Part shown: piece after piece, positions 1 to 8,423 of the stretch
Layout: every line of letters begins with the position of its first letter
How positions within the stretch are numbered: position 1 is the first letter of the stretch
NCBI GenBank assembly: GCA_028285445.1
Contig: JANQPQ010000015.1
Coordinates: 115,876 to 179,875, forward strand
Length of the DNA stretch: 64,000 nucleotides
Origin: Cyclobacteriaceae bacterium
GTDB lineage: Bacteria > Bacteroidota > Bacteroidia > Cytophagales > Cyclobacteriaceae
Direction: 5' to 3'
Made by a program: the position numbers and the translations under genes
Notes under the pieces: generated by a model
The model's input: only the letters and a program-made list of their open reading frames with translations
Databases searched by the model: none
Told to the model about the DNA's origin: nothing

Positions 1-13
1 TATTGGTCTATTT

Positions 14-1996
14 CTATTTCGACTCCAGCACTACAAACTCCACGCGACGATTTTTGGCGCGATTGGCTTTGGTGGTGTTAGGCACCAAAGGTTTAGTTTG
101 ACCGTAGCCCGCCGGCTTCATAAATTGTTCAGGCACTCCTTTTGTCAGCAGGTAATTCATAACAGATTGCGCCCGCCGTTGTGAAAGGTCCATATTGTAA
201 GCTGGATCGCCCCGATCATCAGTATGGGCAGAGACTTCCAGCACAATGCCCTTATTCTGCTTCATCAAATCAAACACGTGGTCTAATTCAACCTTGGAAT
301 CCTGGGTTAACTCATCTGAATTAAATTGAAAGTTGATGGTGTTTAGCGCCAGCTTATTCCCCTCTTCAAGCTTCAACATCGAAATGGTTTTCTTAATTGT
401 TCTGCCGTAAAACACATTTCTAAGATCTATGGTCTCCTGATGATAGAAATAACCAGGCCGTGTTATTTTGAATTGATAAAGCCTGTCAAAGGCTAACTCC
501 GTTTGGTATTTACCTTCGTCCATCATCCCCCGATAAAACCCTTTCTTGTTCTTGTTATCCCGAATTTGGAGATAGGTTTTTAAAGGCTTGCCACTGGTTG
601 CATCCACAACTTCAATCAGTAGTTGTGATTCACCCGGTTCAAGCAGCACTTCCCTGGTCTTGGGTTCATCGGAAAAACTAAGCTGCCCAACATAAGAGCG
701 ATGCCCTTTGCTCATTACTTCTATCTCCTGGGATGCATTCGATGCTCCAGATATCCTGTACATTCCGGGGGCTAACTCCTCGGCCTTTGCAGAAGTTTCA
801 CCTACATCGATAGCAGCTTGTAACGGTTGTCCGTTGGTTGCACTTTTTACTACAACTACAAATTGATTCTTTGCCGGCACCAAATTGATTTCACGAGTAT
901 CCACCGCCCCTACCTTAAAGCTGTTTTTTTTGACAGAGAGGCTTTTTGGAGTAAATCCATCGGCGACAAAACTTATATCATAATCATTGCCAGCTACAAT
1001 GGGAAGATGAAAGCGCCCTCCCTTGATATGTACATAGCGCGTGTTAGGCGCCGCACCATTCCTGGTAATAGCTACCGTTGCTGAAAGTAATTTGCCAGTA
1101 GTTTGGTCGGTAATCGTACCAGTTAACGACATCGTCTTTCGGGGCCTGAGTTCCTCCGGAATGGTATAGTTGAGAATGTCATTCCCCTTGGTCAGTAGCA
1201 ACATTTCGCCACTCTCAGAAACTGTTGCTAATCCCTCATCAGCTGAAGTATTGGCAAAAGCCATCGGCACTGGCTTCGACCATCGATTCCCTGCTATGTT
1301 GCGGGTTAGATAAAGGTCAAAGTCATTTTCTGCAATACCTCCATCTGAGGAGAATATTAGGGTCTCATTATCTGCCATTATCCTTGGAAACTGCTCACAG
1401 CCCTTATTGATGGCTTCTGGTAGTAGTTTGGGTTCACCCCAGGTGCCATCCAATTGCTTTTCAGCCATTAGTATTTCAAAACAAAATTTCTTGCCAGGGT
1501 TGGGCTTAGAGTTAACGCGCATAAAAAACAGCTTACTTCCATCCGGTGATAACGATGGGTATCCCTCATAATCTGCACTATTGACGGGGGCACCGATATT
1601 CACTGGGGCAGCCCATTTACCTTCTACGCTTTCTGTAAGATAGATGTCTTTAGAGCCAAGGCCTTTATCATCGAAGTAGGCGAAGAAGTAGAGATACCTG
1701 CCATCATAGGAGTAGTTTGAGCCAGCAAGAAACTCATATGGAGTGGCATACTTGTTTAGGCTTTCAAATGGCTGCGGTGCCAGCCATTGATGCTTTTCGT
1801 TTTTCTTACTTTCATACCACTTGAAATCGCTTTCCCGGTTAGAAAGCCAAATAATGCTTTGCCCATCAGGACTAAAAGACGGGGCAAATTCTACCTGGTC
1901 ACTATTGATAGTAGCCAGTAATTGATCGTTTTGAGCTGTTAGGTGGAAGGATGTCGCCAATACCAGAATGGAGGCAACTGTTGTTTTTGCAAACAT
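14..1996 (-). CDS. OmpA-family outer-membrane protein with PD40 repeats
   Basis: A 660-residue exported protein, counted from the ATG at 1996; the frame can be opened two codons earlier only with TTG. A signal peptide ends near residue 22 (ATSFHLTAQ). The N-terminal half carries PD40/TolB-like blades, recognisable as FAPSFSPDGQ, GYPSLSPDGS and FPRIMADNET. A CarboxypepD_reg-like beta domain follows (LTGTITDQTTGKLLSA, about residue 295). The last ~110 residues are an OmpA_C peptidoglycan-binding domain, with SAHTDDRGDPAYN and the LSQRRAQSV helix. This architecture is common in Bacteroidota, often near type IX secretion or gliding genes, but none of those are adjacent here. The expected role is anchoring the outer membrane to peptidoglycan. 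The gene stands alone with no obvious operon partner. Confidence 0.9.
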   Translation of the reverse strand: MFAKTTVASILVLATSFHLTAQNDQLLATINSDQVEFAPSFSPDGQSIIWLSNRESDFKWYESKKNEKHQWLAPQPFESLNKYATPYEFLAGSNYSYDGRYLYFFAYFDDKGLGSKDIYLTESVEGKWAAPVNIGAPVNSADYEGYPSLSPDGSKLFFMRVNSKPNPGKKFCFEILMAEKQLDGTWGEPKLLPEAINKGCEQFPRIMADNETLIFSSDGGIAENDFDLYLTRNIAGNRWSKPVPMAFANTSADEGLATVSESGEMLLLTKGNDILNYTIPEELRPRKTMSLTGTITDQTTGKLLSATVAITRNGAAPNTRYVHIKGGRFHLPIVAGNDYDISFVADGFTPKSLSVKKNSFKVGAVDTREINLVPAKNQFVVVVKSATNGQPLQAAIDVGETSAKAEELAPGMYRISGASNASQEIEVMSKGHRSYVGQLSFSDEPKTREVLLEPGESQLLIEVVDATSGKPLKTYLQIRDNKNKKGFYRGMMDEGKYQTELAFDRLYQFKITRPGYFYHQETIDLRNVFYGRTIKKTISMLKLEEGNKLALNTINFQFNSDELTQDSKVELDHVFDLMKQNKGIVLEVSAHTDDRGDPAYNMDLSQRRAQSVMNYLLTKGVPEQFMKPAGYGQTKPLVPNTTKANRAKNRRVEFVVLESK

Positions 1997-2173
1997 TACC
2001 AAGGGTTTAAGGGTCTAGGGTTTAGAGCTAATTATCTAATCCCTGGGCATTCTTCAGAGCCCAGAGCTTCCTTGGCTGTTACTCCCTTGGCTGGCAGTAA
2101 AGATTGCTATAATTTTTTTCTGGTTGAAATATCCGGAGGGTTTTCCGTATTATTTTTTTAGGAACTTATCATA

Positions 2174-2199
2174 AGAGTACCCTACACGAATAGTACTCT
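2174..2199 (-). terminator. Possible terminator of the WYL/OLD unit
   Basis: AGAGTAC at 2174-2180 pairs perfectly with GTACTCT at 2193-2199, overlapping the last codon of the OLD gene on the minus strand. A broken A-rich run (T-rich on the transcript) lies 10-20 bases further at 2150-2160. The stem is only 7 bp and the U-run is displaced, so this is a weak call. Confidence 0.35.
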
Positions 2200-4027
2200 A
2201 GGATATAATTTCCGCTATCTTCTCAAATAGAACTCTGACAGGTTCCATTGCCTGAATACCTTCTGGCTCTATTGTCCTAGCGTAATTTCTTGCAATTATT
2301 GGTTTGCCAACACCTCTCCTAGTTTCCTGCCCAACCTTGTTTCTAAGTGCCTCCGAAAACTTGGCTCCCTCTCTTAACGGAACAATATCTTCCAAAACCC
2401 AAGGATCGCCTGATGCTTTTCGATAGTTGTTATTAAGCATATCGATCAAAATGTTATCATCGAATGTATCTTCAAATTCCTTATCTCCAGCGAAAATTAC
2501 GTTGCTATCGATGAATCCTTCTTCGAAACCTATGTCTTCAAGTTTCTCTGCAGTTATTTGCGCGGATGAACCAGGCCATTGTGTATCACTGTCAAGAAAA
2601 AGGATAGTAGAATCTCGTTTGTTCTTACTTAATAGTTTTAAGAAATTTCTCCAAGCACCATTTGACTCCAAATTTACTAACACGACTCCATCCTCGATTA
2701 GGTTCTTATTATTTACCTTCTTATACATTATTGGCAATGCATTCACTTCAGAGGCACCCTCAACTAGTACAAAGCATTTCTCGTAGAAAATACTGCTATT
2801 CGTTATACCACCCATCTCCGAAATGTCACTAAGGAATTGACGAACGTCATCATCATCTTCATCAGTCTCAAGAAAATGCACCTGTGATCGCTCGTCTTCA
2901 TTTAGGACCAGACGGTTTATGGATATAGCAGGTGCTCTATCAATCATCGTCAAAGAATGAGTGCAAATTATACTCTGTATCGTATTATCAGGATCGCCTT
3001 GGGCACTTATTTGATTAAACAATTTCCGTTGTGCATCGAAATGTAGGTTTGCATCTGGTTCATCGTAAGCTTTGATGATGCCTTTGGTGGATATAATCTC
3101 CTCCTCTATTTTCTTATCCCATTCCAAGATTGCGAGGTAAAGTCTTTTCTTGGAACCCTCTCCTCTATCCCCTATCGGTTTTAATCCACTGCCTGTATCA
3201 AGTAGAAGTTGTTGAAAACTTAGGCCATTCGAAAAGTCGATATTATACCTTCCCTTCACATCTATTACCTTGCTATTGATCCTTTGGATTATCTCCCTAA
3301 GGTTTTCGTTAATTTTCGAATCTAAATTCTGCTCTATCTCCGATTTCAACTCAAGAAAATAGTCCTTCAACACCTCATTTCCATCCTCATCGGCGCTGTA
3401 AAAGTGCTTTCGGTAAACGGTCTTCAGAACATTTCCAACCTGCAAGTTTGGGTTGCCATAGTCGCTACTGGTATATCTTTGCCAAATTGGAAGATACTCG
3501 GAAATGTCGCGATAATTACACCCACGAAACCCTAACTCTGTTTCTAATGGTGTTTGAGCAATGTATTCACCCATGCGTTCAATTAGAACTGCCTTTACAC
3601 CATCTGATGACAAATCCAGTGCCTTACATAATTCGCGTAAATCTGGTACCAAAAGAGATTCGTAAGTATTGAATCTATCATCAACAAATGATTCTCTATT
3701 AACGAAATACTCAGATTCACCCGTTGATTTATCAATCCTCCTCAAAGTTAGTTGTCCTCCTACCAAAAATTTCTCTAATCCATCGGGAACGGGGTATTGA
3801 ACATCGAAGGAACCGGTTATTTCAATTTCACCTAATCGCACCCCATCAATCTCGTGATAGTCGGATTCGGTTACTTGTCTTTTCTCTAGTAATAATTCCA
3901 AAGCATCTAAGACTGACGATTTGCCGGAATCGTTTTCTCCAATAAATACGGTGAGCTTATGGATGGGGATCTCCAAGCTATCCTCGAAGCACTTAAAACC
4001 TTTAATCCGGATGCTTCGAAGTTTCAT
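2198..4027 (-). CDS. OLD-family ATP-dependent endonuclease (AAA ATPase + TOPRIM)
   Basis: A 609-residue SMC-like ATPase fused to a TOPRIM nuclease. The N-terminus opens with the RecF/OLD signature (RIKGFKCFED) and a Walker A at residues 30-38 (GENDSGKSS). A signature-like segment (GEGSKKRLYLAIL), Walker B (IIKAYDEPDANLH) and an H-loop (ICTHSLTM) follow. The C-terminal TOPRIM part has the glutamate strand (CFVLVEGASEVNALP) and the acidic DSD strand (ILFLDSDTQW). OLD nucleases include P2 Old and GajA of Gabija and are frequent anti-phage effectors. No UvrD-like helicase (Gabija) or reverse transcriptase (retron) is adjacent. The start overlaps the stop of the preceding WYL gene by four bases (ATGA), which implies translational coupling. 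Housekeeping DNA repair is the alternative role. Confidence 0.88.
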   Translation of the reverse strand: MKLRSIRIKGFKCFEDSLEIPIHKLTVFIGENDSGKSSVLDALELLLEKRQVTESDYHEIDGVRLGEIEITGSFDVQYPVPDGLEKFLVGGQLTLRRIDKSTGESEYFVNRESFVDDRFNTYESLLVPDLRELCKALDLSSDGVKAVLIERMGEYIAQTPLETELGFRGCNYRDISEYLPIWQRYTSSDYGNPNLQVGNVLKTVYRKHFYSADEDGNEVLKDYFLELKSEIEQNLDSKINENLREIIQRINSKVIDVKGRYNIDFSNGLSFQQLLLDTGSGLKPIGDRGEGSKKRLYLAILEWDKKIEEEIISTKGIIKAYDEPDANLHFDAQRKLFNQISAQGDPDNTIQSIICTHSLTMIDRAPAISINRLVLNEDERSQVHFLETDEDDDDVRQFLSDISEMGGITNSSIFYEKCFVLVEGASEVNALPIMYKKVNNKNLIEDGVVLVNLESNGAWRNFLKLLSKNKRDSTILFLDSDTQWPGSSAQITAEKLEDIGFEEGFIDSNVIFAGDKEFEDTFDDNILIDMLNNNYRKASGDPWVLEDIVPLREGAKFSEALRNKVGQETRRGVGKPIIARNYARTIEPEGIQAMEPVRVLFEKIAEIIS

Positions 4028-4323
4028 AACTCCATTATGATAACTTGAAGACTAGAGTCTCCTTTCCTATAACCAGACGCTGGGCCATCGAATGACTCCG
4101 TTACCATAGAAAGCGCCAAAATCTTATCTACGGTAAATAAATGCCAATCAGGTATCTTCCCTGACTTACTTTGACCATCTACCTGATATGCTCTTAACGC
4201 GACATTTCCCTTGGATGTAACTCCTAGAGCATGTGGCCAAACAATCCTTCGGAGACCATCATAGTAGAACTCTACAACGCTCATATCCAATATGGCAGCC
4301 TTTAATATTGCTTCAGATTCCAT
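4024..4323 (-). CDS. Small WYL-domain protein coupled to the OLD nuclease
   Basis: About 99 residues from the ATG at 4323; the frame extends to a GTG at 4356, but that adds only 11 unlikely residues. The body resembles a free-standing WYL domain: VVEFYYDGLRRIVWPHALG, then a turn, ALRAYQVDGQ, and WHLFTVDKILAL. There is no helix-turn-helix. WYL domains bind nucleic acids or nucleotides and regulate many defence systems. The 4-base overlap with the OLD gene makes this a two-gene unit in which the WYL protein is the likely sensor or modulator of the nuclease. That role is inference from context; the WYL assignment rests on pattern resemblance. Confidence 0.7.
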   Translation of the reverse strand: MESEAILKAAILDMSVVEFYYDGLRRIVWPHALGVTSKGNVALRAYQVDGQSKSGKIPDWHLFTVDKILALSMVTESFDGPASGYRKGDSSLQVIIMEL

Positions 4324-4378
4324 ATCGCTGATAATGAGCCTAAAATTAAGAGTCACAGAATCAAAGGCCTTTCAAGCC

Positions 4379-4415
4379 GTACGTATAAATACGTACATAG
4401 GATAGGTATTAATAC
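4379..4415 (-). promoter_or_regulatory. Palindromic operator-like sites upstream of WYL/OLD
   Basis: A perfect 18-bp inverted repeat, GTACGTATAAATACGTAC, lies at 4379-4396, with its near edge 56 bp before the WYL start codon. A second palindrome, GTATTAATAC, lies at 4406-4415. Both sit in the only non-coding gap (4324-4465) between this unit and the GyrI-like gene. A TTG at 4434-4436 (RC) and TATGTACG about 21 bases downstream make a poor but possible promoter that the large palindrome would overlap. The HTH-WYL regulator at 4979-5689 is a candidate ligand. Confidence 0.55.
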
Positions 4416-4465
4416 TTACAATTTATATTCCGAAAGTGCAGTTTTGCAATAGCTTGGGCCTTCCA

Positions 4466-4924
4466 CTATCTCACCGCCACGAAAAAATCCACCTCTGCAT
4501 CTTCTGGGTTTTGTGCTTTCTCACCAAACACTTCGAAATCTGCGGTGAAGGCTCGATCTAAATCCATCTCCCAGATTTTCATCCATTGGCTGGCAATTAT
4601 GCCTTTGCTCAAGTCGCCCCTTACCGACATAGTTACATAATCACCACCGTCAAATGATTTGCTTGTCATTCCCTCCGGAACCTGATCTACTGATTTCACT
4701 TTACAACCCAGAATTACAGTGTAAGGCTGAGTATGGTCGCCTTCGTAGTCAGCGTAAATTGAATAGATAGTATCATCTATTCTTCCAGGGATTTTGTTGA
4801 GGACTCCCTCTCCCAGAAACCTTTGCCACAATGCTCCAATTTCCTGGGCGCCCCGCCCCCCTTCGTTTGTGGTTCTAATTGATAATCCAATTACCTGAAA
4901 TGGCTCTACTTTTACTTTTTGCAT
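4466..4924 (-). CDS. GyrI-like / AraC effector-binding domain protein
   Basis: A 152-residue protein covering one GyrI-like small-molecule-binding domain. The features seen are the opening strand KVEPFQVIGLSIRTTN, the helix IGALWQRFLGEG, the strands TIYSIYADYEGD and YTVILGCKV, and the closing DFEVFGEKAQNPEDAEVDFFVAVR, a typical family ending. Members bind hydrophobic ligands or are regulatory domains freed from AraC/MerR proteins. The gene is codirectional with, and 54 bp downstream of, the YafY-type regulator; this pairing recurs in Bacteroidota and suggests one operon. The ligand is unknown. Confidence 0.8.
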   Translation of the reverse strand: MQKVKVEPFQVIGLSIRTTNEGGRGAQEIGALWQRFLGEGVLNKIPGRIDDTIYSIYADYEGDHTQPYTVILGCKVKSVDQVPEGMTSKSFDGGDYVTMSVRGDLSKGIIASQWMKIWEMDLDRAFTADFEVFGEKAQNPEDAEVDFFVAVR

Positions 4925-4978
4925 GACTTAGAATTTTCTGTTTCAGGCAAAAGTACTGAGCCAATTGTCAAGGGTATG

Positions 4979-5689
4979 TCAGGGGTTGTTTAGAATATTT
5001 TCGCGGCAGTTATCAAAGTAATCTTGAAGGGTAATCTTGTGTGGAACGAACTGCTGACTAGTGATGGTAAGTTTCTCTATGCAATCCAGCCTGAAAGCAC
5101 GAAAGTCCCTCCGCTTTCTGCAGTAGGCCACCAGTATCCAGTTTTCATTCGTGCTAAATATGGCAAACGGTTCTATCTCCCTGTTGCTTTGCTTACCCTC
5201 AAGCGATCGGTATTCCATTTTGGCCAAACGATAATTGGTTATGGCACCTTGCAGGTCAGTAAGGTAGTTACTGGTTCTCTCGTTTGATTTATTATTGCGG
5301 ATTTGAATTCTTTCAGATAGCAATTCCGATTTTTCCAACTGACCATTTCGCATTACCGCCCTTATCTTGGTTATGGCGCTTTTGTGATTATTGATAAGTG
5401 ATTGATCCCTGTTTTTGGCAATTAGTGATTCAGCCGTAATCAGCGCATTAGCCTCCTCTTCGGTAAACATAACCGGCGGCAACTTGTATCCAGCCATTAT
5501 AGAATAACCCCTGCCCTCCTCTGTTACTATTGGCACCCCAGATTGTTCCAAAGTGCGAATGTCTCGGTAAACCGTACGAATACTAACCCCATGTTTCTCA
5601 GCAATCTCAGTCGCAGTAACCAGCGTTTTAGATTGCAAGGCCGTAAGTATGGCGGTGAGGCGAGCTAATCTTGGTTTCTCTTTTTCCAT
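4979..5689 (-). CDS. YafY-family HTH and WYL transcriptional regulator
   Basis: A 236-residue regulator. Residues ~8-60 form a winged HTH_11 (LARLTAILTALQSK...VSIRTVYRDIRTLEQSGVPI, with the DeoR/YafY wing EEGRGYSI). A linker follows, then a WYL domain at ~150-215 (IEPFAIFSTNENWILVAYCRKRRDFRAFRLDCIEKL), in which the WYL tripeptide reads WIL. The family senses small molecules or nucleic acid and usually represses neighbouring genes. It precedes the GyrI-like gene and is the nearest DNA-binding protein to the palindromes before the WYL/OLD unit. Confidence 0.88.
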   Translation of the reverse strand: MEKEKPRLARLTAILTALQSKTLVTATEIAEKHGVSIRTVYRDIRTLEQSGVPIVTEEGRGYSIMAGYKLPPVMFTEEEANALITAESLIAKNRDQSLINNHKSAITKIRAVMRNGQLEKSELLSERIQIRNNKSNERTSNYLTDLQGAITNYRLAKMEYRSLEGKQSNREIEPFAIFSTNENWILVAYCRKRRDFRAFRLDCIEKLTITSQQFVPHKITLQDYFDNCRENILNNP

Positions 5690-5768
5690 AAAGCATTAGC
5701 AAGGAAACCTTCGAAGATAACGAAAGCCCCAATAAGTGTCCTCCTATGGTCTATTAAGTGTACGATAA

Positions 5769-5854
5769 TGAGACACATATTTCGCATGGCTGGTCTCCAA
5801 TTGCTATTAATCATTTCATAATCAGTGAGTTATAAAAATTGGCACGAGCCTTGA
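5769..5854 (+). promoter_or_regulatory. Sigma-54-like promoter with upstream TGAGACACAT element
   Basis: TTGGCACGAGCCTTGA at 5839-5854 matches the sigma-54 form TGGCAC-N5-TTGC except for A in place of C at the -12 GC. TGAGACACAT lies at 5769-5778, exactly 70 bp upstream, where an enhancer-binding protein would sit. The segment before the -24 element (AGTTATAAAAA) is also shared with the second copy at 10487-10573. It points to the small exported protein starting 32 bp downstream. Confidence 0.45.
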
Positions 5855-5885
5855 AAATAGCTTGGTGGTCAAAAACTCAAAATAA

Positions 5886-6212
5886 ATGAAACCCACTAGT
5901 AATTACTCGAATTCTATCCGCCTACTCTATTTTGCACTACTATTGGTGGTCGGTACGGCCGCTTTCGCATTCAATTCTATTAGCAATGAAAATTACGTGA
6001 GACGATCTGCGTTGGAGTTTGTAAAAGAATATCAAGCTGCACAGGAAAAGAATCAAAAACGGATTATGATTTACAACGGCGAAGACTTGCTGCTTGCTGA
6101 CAAGACGCTGAAAGGTGACGAAAAACCTGATGAGGAGTTGAGCAAGCTTTTACTGGAAAGTGATTTGCTGTTCAACCACAACGAGACTTCATACTACATA
6201 AAAACGAAATAA
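5886..6212 (+). CDS. Small exported or membrane-anchored protein, unknown
   Basis: A 108-residue protein I do not recognise. Residues 12-29 form a hydrophobic segment (LLYFALLLVVGTAAFAF) that could be a signal peptide or an N-terminal anchor. The remainder is soluble and charged, with an amphipathic helix (YVRRSALEFVKEYQAAQEKNQK) and an acidic stretch (KGDEKPDEELSKLLLESD). It is monocistronic, starting 32 bp after a sigma-54-like promoter and ending at a strong terminator. Dedicated control of so small a protein hints at a stress or surface function, but nothing in the sequence states which. Confidence 0.7.
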   Translation: MKPTSNYSNSIRLLYFALLLVVGTAAFAFNSISNENYVRRSALEFVKEYQAAQEKNQKRIMIYNGEDLLLADKTLKGDEKPDEELSKLLLESDLLFNHNETSYYIKTK

Positions 6213-6234
6213 GTTTTACGGATTCAGTATCGCC

Positions 6235-6260
6235 AAGGGAACATATGTTCCCTTTTTTTA
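6235..6260 (+). terminator. Rho-independent terminator
   Basis: A 20-bp perfect palindrome, AAGGGAACATATGTTCCCTT (6235-6254), is followed directly by a T-run. It ends the transcript of the 108-residue protein. Confidence 0.85.
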
Positions 6261-6305
6261 TTTTCCTACATTCCATAGATTAGGGCCCAATTAAAGGAAA
6301 CCACT

Positions 6306-7760
6306 TTGAGTAGCAGTCAGCACACGGCCCAGAAAATTGGGCTTTTTCTTGGGCCAGTTTTTTTCGCCATCATTTTAATGATGCAATCTTCAGGTGGCCT
6401 GGAGCCCATGGCCTGGAGAACACTGGCGTTAGCTGCCTGGATGGTCACTTGGTGGATCACTGAAGCGGTACCAATTCCGGTTACTGCATTACTGCCACTT
6501 TCCATTTTACCACTAATTGGCGTAATGCCCATTGCCCAATCAACTGCACCCTACGCCAGCCCCATCATTTTTCTTTTCATGGGGGGCTTCATGCTGGCAC
6601 TTGGTTTGGAAAAATACAACCTTCACACGCGTATAGCGCTTAACCTCATTCGCCTCACCGGTACCCATGCTAATGGTATCATTCTCGGATTCATGATAGC
6701 GACGGCAGCCCTCAGCATGTGGATTAGCAATACGGCCACTACCGTAATGATGCTTCCAATAGCTATTTCAGTAGTAGATCTACTTCCTAAGAGTAATCCT
6801 GGTATAGAGCAAACCAAATCATTCAAATTGTTTGCTTTGAGTCTCTTGCTTAGCATAGCTTACGCAGCGAACATTGGGGGTACTACTACCATCATCGGTA
6901 CGCCACCCAACGTGGTTTTGGTAGGGCACATAAGAGAATTCTATAACATAGACCTTGACTTCAGCACCTGGCTGCTCATTGGTATTCCATTTAGCTTTAC
7001 CCTGTTGGCTGTTACCTACCTGCTCATTACCCGCGTGCTTTTTAGAAATGGACTCGGAGATATTTCCGGTTCACAAGACCTGATTCACGAACAACTTCAG
7101 AAGCTCGGTAAGGTTTCAAAAGAGGAGAAAATGGTAATGGCAGTATTTGGCGTAACAGCGTTCAGCTGGATATTCCGTAAGCCTATTAACCAATTAATTG
7201 GAGTCGACATTCTCAACGACACCATAATTGCCATGGTCGGTGGCACGCTAATGTTTTTGCTGCCCACAGATTTTAAGCGATACAAGCGCCTACTGGATTG
7301 GGAAAGTATGAAAAACCTGCCATGGGGCATTCTTATCCTTTTCGGTGGTGGACTAACCTTGGCCCGGGCCTTGGAGCAAACGGGAATTATCGGTTCGGTA
7401 GGTGCTGCAATTGCCCAAAATGCCAACCTCGGCTATTTGATCTTGCTTGCTATGATTGTTGCTGTGATGCTATTTATGACAGAATTGATGAGTAACGTGG
7501 CCCTGGTAGTAATTTTTGTACCTGTCGTTTTCAGTATAGCGGAAGGGCTGGGTTACGACCCCATTCACTTTGCCATTCCTGTTACCTTGGCTTCTAGCTG
7601 TGCCTTTATGATGCCCATTGCCACGCCACCCAACGCTATCGTATTCTCCAGCGGTCATATCAGGATGAAAGATATGATGCGAGCAGGTTTCATACTGAAC
7701 CTGGTGGCCATTGCCATTTTGGTATTGCTTGGGATGACGCTGGTGAGGTATTTTTACTAG
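6306..7760 (+). CDS. DASS-family sodium/divalent anion symporter
   Basis: A 484-residue inner-membrane transporter with about 11-12 hydrophobic segments. Both family signature loops are present: SNTATTVMM in the first half and MPIATPPNAIVF in the second. The paired substrate-site motif GGTTTIIGTPPNVVL is also there. DASS/SLC13 proteins (SdcS, VcINDY) cotransport sodium with dicarboxylates, or with sulfate or phosphate in some members; dicarboxylate is the more likely substrate here by resemblance. The start is TTG, since no ATG precedes the first transmembrane segment. It is a single-gene unit behind the terminator at 6235-6260. Confidence 0.9.
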   Translation: MSSSQHTAQKIGLFLGPVFFAIILMMQSSGGLEPMAWRTLALAAWMVTWWITEAVPIPVTALLPLSILPLIGVMPIAQSTAPYASPIIFLFMGGFMLALGLEKYNLHTRIALNLIRLTGTHANGIILGFMIATAALSMWISNTATTVMMLPIAISVVDLLPKSNPGIEQTKSFKLFALSLLLSIAYAANIGGTTTIIGTPPNVVLVGHIREFYNIDLDFSTWLLIGIPFSFTLLAVTYLLITRVLFRNGLGDISGSQDLIHEQLQKLGKVSKEEKMVMAVFGVTAFSWIFRKPINQLIGVDILNDTIIAMVGGTLMFLLPTDFKRYKRLLDWESMKNLPWGILILFGGGLTLARALEQTGIIGSVGAAIAQNANLGYLILLAMIVAVMLFMTELMSNVALVVIFVPVVFSIAEGLGYDPIHFAIPVTLASSCAFMMPIATPPNAIVFSSGHIRMKDMMRAGFILNLVAIAILVLLGMTLVRYFY

Positions 7761-7779
7761 GAACTGGTAAACCGAAGGA

Positions 7780-7834
7780 TGTCATCCTGAATTTATTACA
7801 GGATCTAGATTCCGAAACAAGTTCAGAATGACTG
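7780..7834. repeat. Imperfect palindromic intergenic repeat
   Basis: GTCATCCTGAA at the left pairs imperfectly with TTCAGAATGAC at the right, and GGATCTAGATTCC forms the inner palindrome. It resembles the GTCATCCTGAAxxxTTCAGGATGAC repeats scattered through many bacterial genomes. It lies between convergent genes. Confidence 0.55.
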
Positions 7835-7851
7835 CTCACAATAAAAGAAAA

Positions 7852-7874
7852 AGCTGCCCAAGGTCTGGACAGCT
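7852..7874 (-). terminator. Terminator of the 115-residue membrane protein gene
   Basis: On the minus strand, AGCTGTCC pairs with GGGCAGCT (one G-U pair) around a 7-base loop and is followed by a T-rich run (TTTTTC). It lies 48 bp after the gene that ends at 7922. Confidence 0.7.
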
Positions 7875-7921
7875 CCCATAGTAAGTATAAGCGATAAATT
7901 GGAATTGGGTCTATCTAATTT

Positions 7922-8269
7922 CTAAGAGTCACTCCGGCTTTTCTTATCCTCAATCACATAGGATAACCCCAAACCGCCTCCACCGAAGATAAATAGCATG
8001 GAGAAGTAACCGACTTCCTCCATATAGAAGGCCATATCCAGGAAATAACCAACTAGCAAGCCCATACCAAAACCTACTAGTAGTAGTGAAAATCTTAGGG
8101 CACCAAAGGAGCCAGTTATATTCGCTGTTTTCATTTCTGCTGGTGACATACCTTTTTCTATTAGTGCCATACGTTCTTCATTAGTATACTTTCTTAAATA
8201 GACTATCATAATTAAAGCTGAAACACTAAATATGATAAGCCAGACTATTGCTAATACACCTTCTCCCAT
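7922..8269 (-). CDS. Small membrane protein, DUF6249-like
   Basis: A 115-residue protein with three hydrophobic segments (VLAIVWLIIFSVSALIMIVYL, a glycine-rich SLLLVGFGMGLLVGYFL and MLFIFGGGGLGLSYVI). The short cytoplasmic motif NEERMALIEKGMSP is typical of the Bacteroidota family annotated DUF6249. Such genes are often linked to ECF sigma factors, and here a sigma gene is divergent at 8424. The function is unknown; the context suggests a membrane component of the sigma/anti-sigma response. Confidence 0.7.
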   Translation of the reverse strand: MGEGVLAIVWLIIFSVSALIMIVYLRKYTNEERMALIEKGMSPAEMKTANITGSFGALRFSLLLVGFGMGLLVGYFLDMAFYMEEVGYFSMLFIFGGGGLGLSYVIEDKKSRSDS

Positions 8270-8423
8270 TATTGAAATTTGTTTTGAATTCTAATTTTGC
8301 ACTTATGACAAAGGTTATTCAATGTAGGTTACACCCCTCTCAAAAAAAAGTGAAATAAAAGCGGGCTTCCAACTTTTCCTTTAAAAGGTGTAACTTATAT
8401 GGAAGCACCTTGGTCAAAGAGCC

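Noticed and set aside
2198..4027. Gabija (GajA) system
   Set aside because: The nuclease resembles GajA, but no UvrD/GajB-like helicase is adjacent; the next genes are unrelated.
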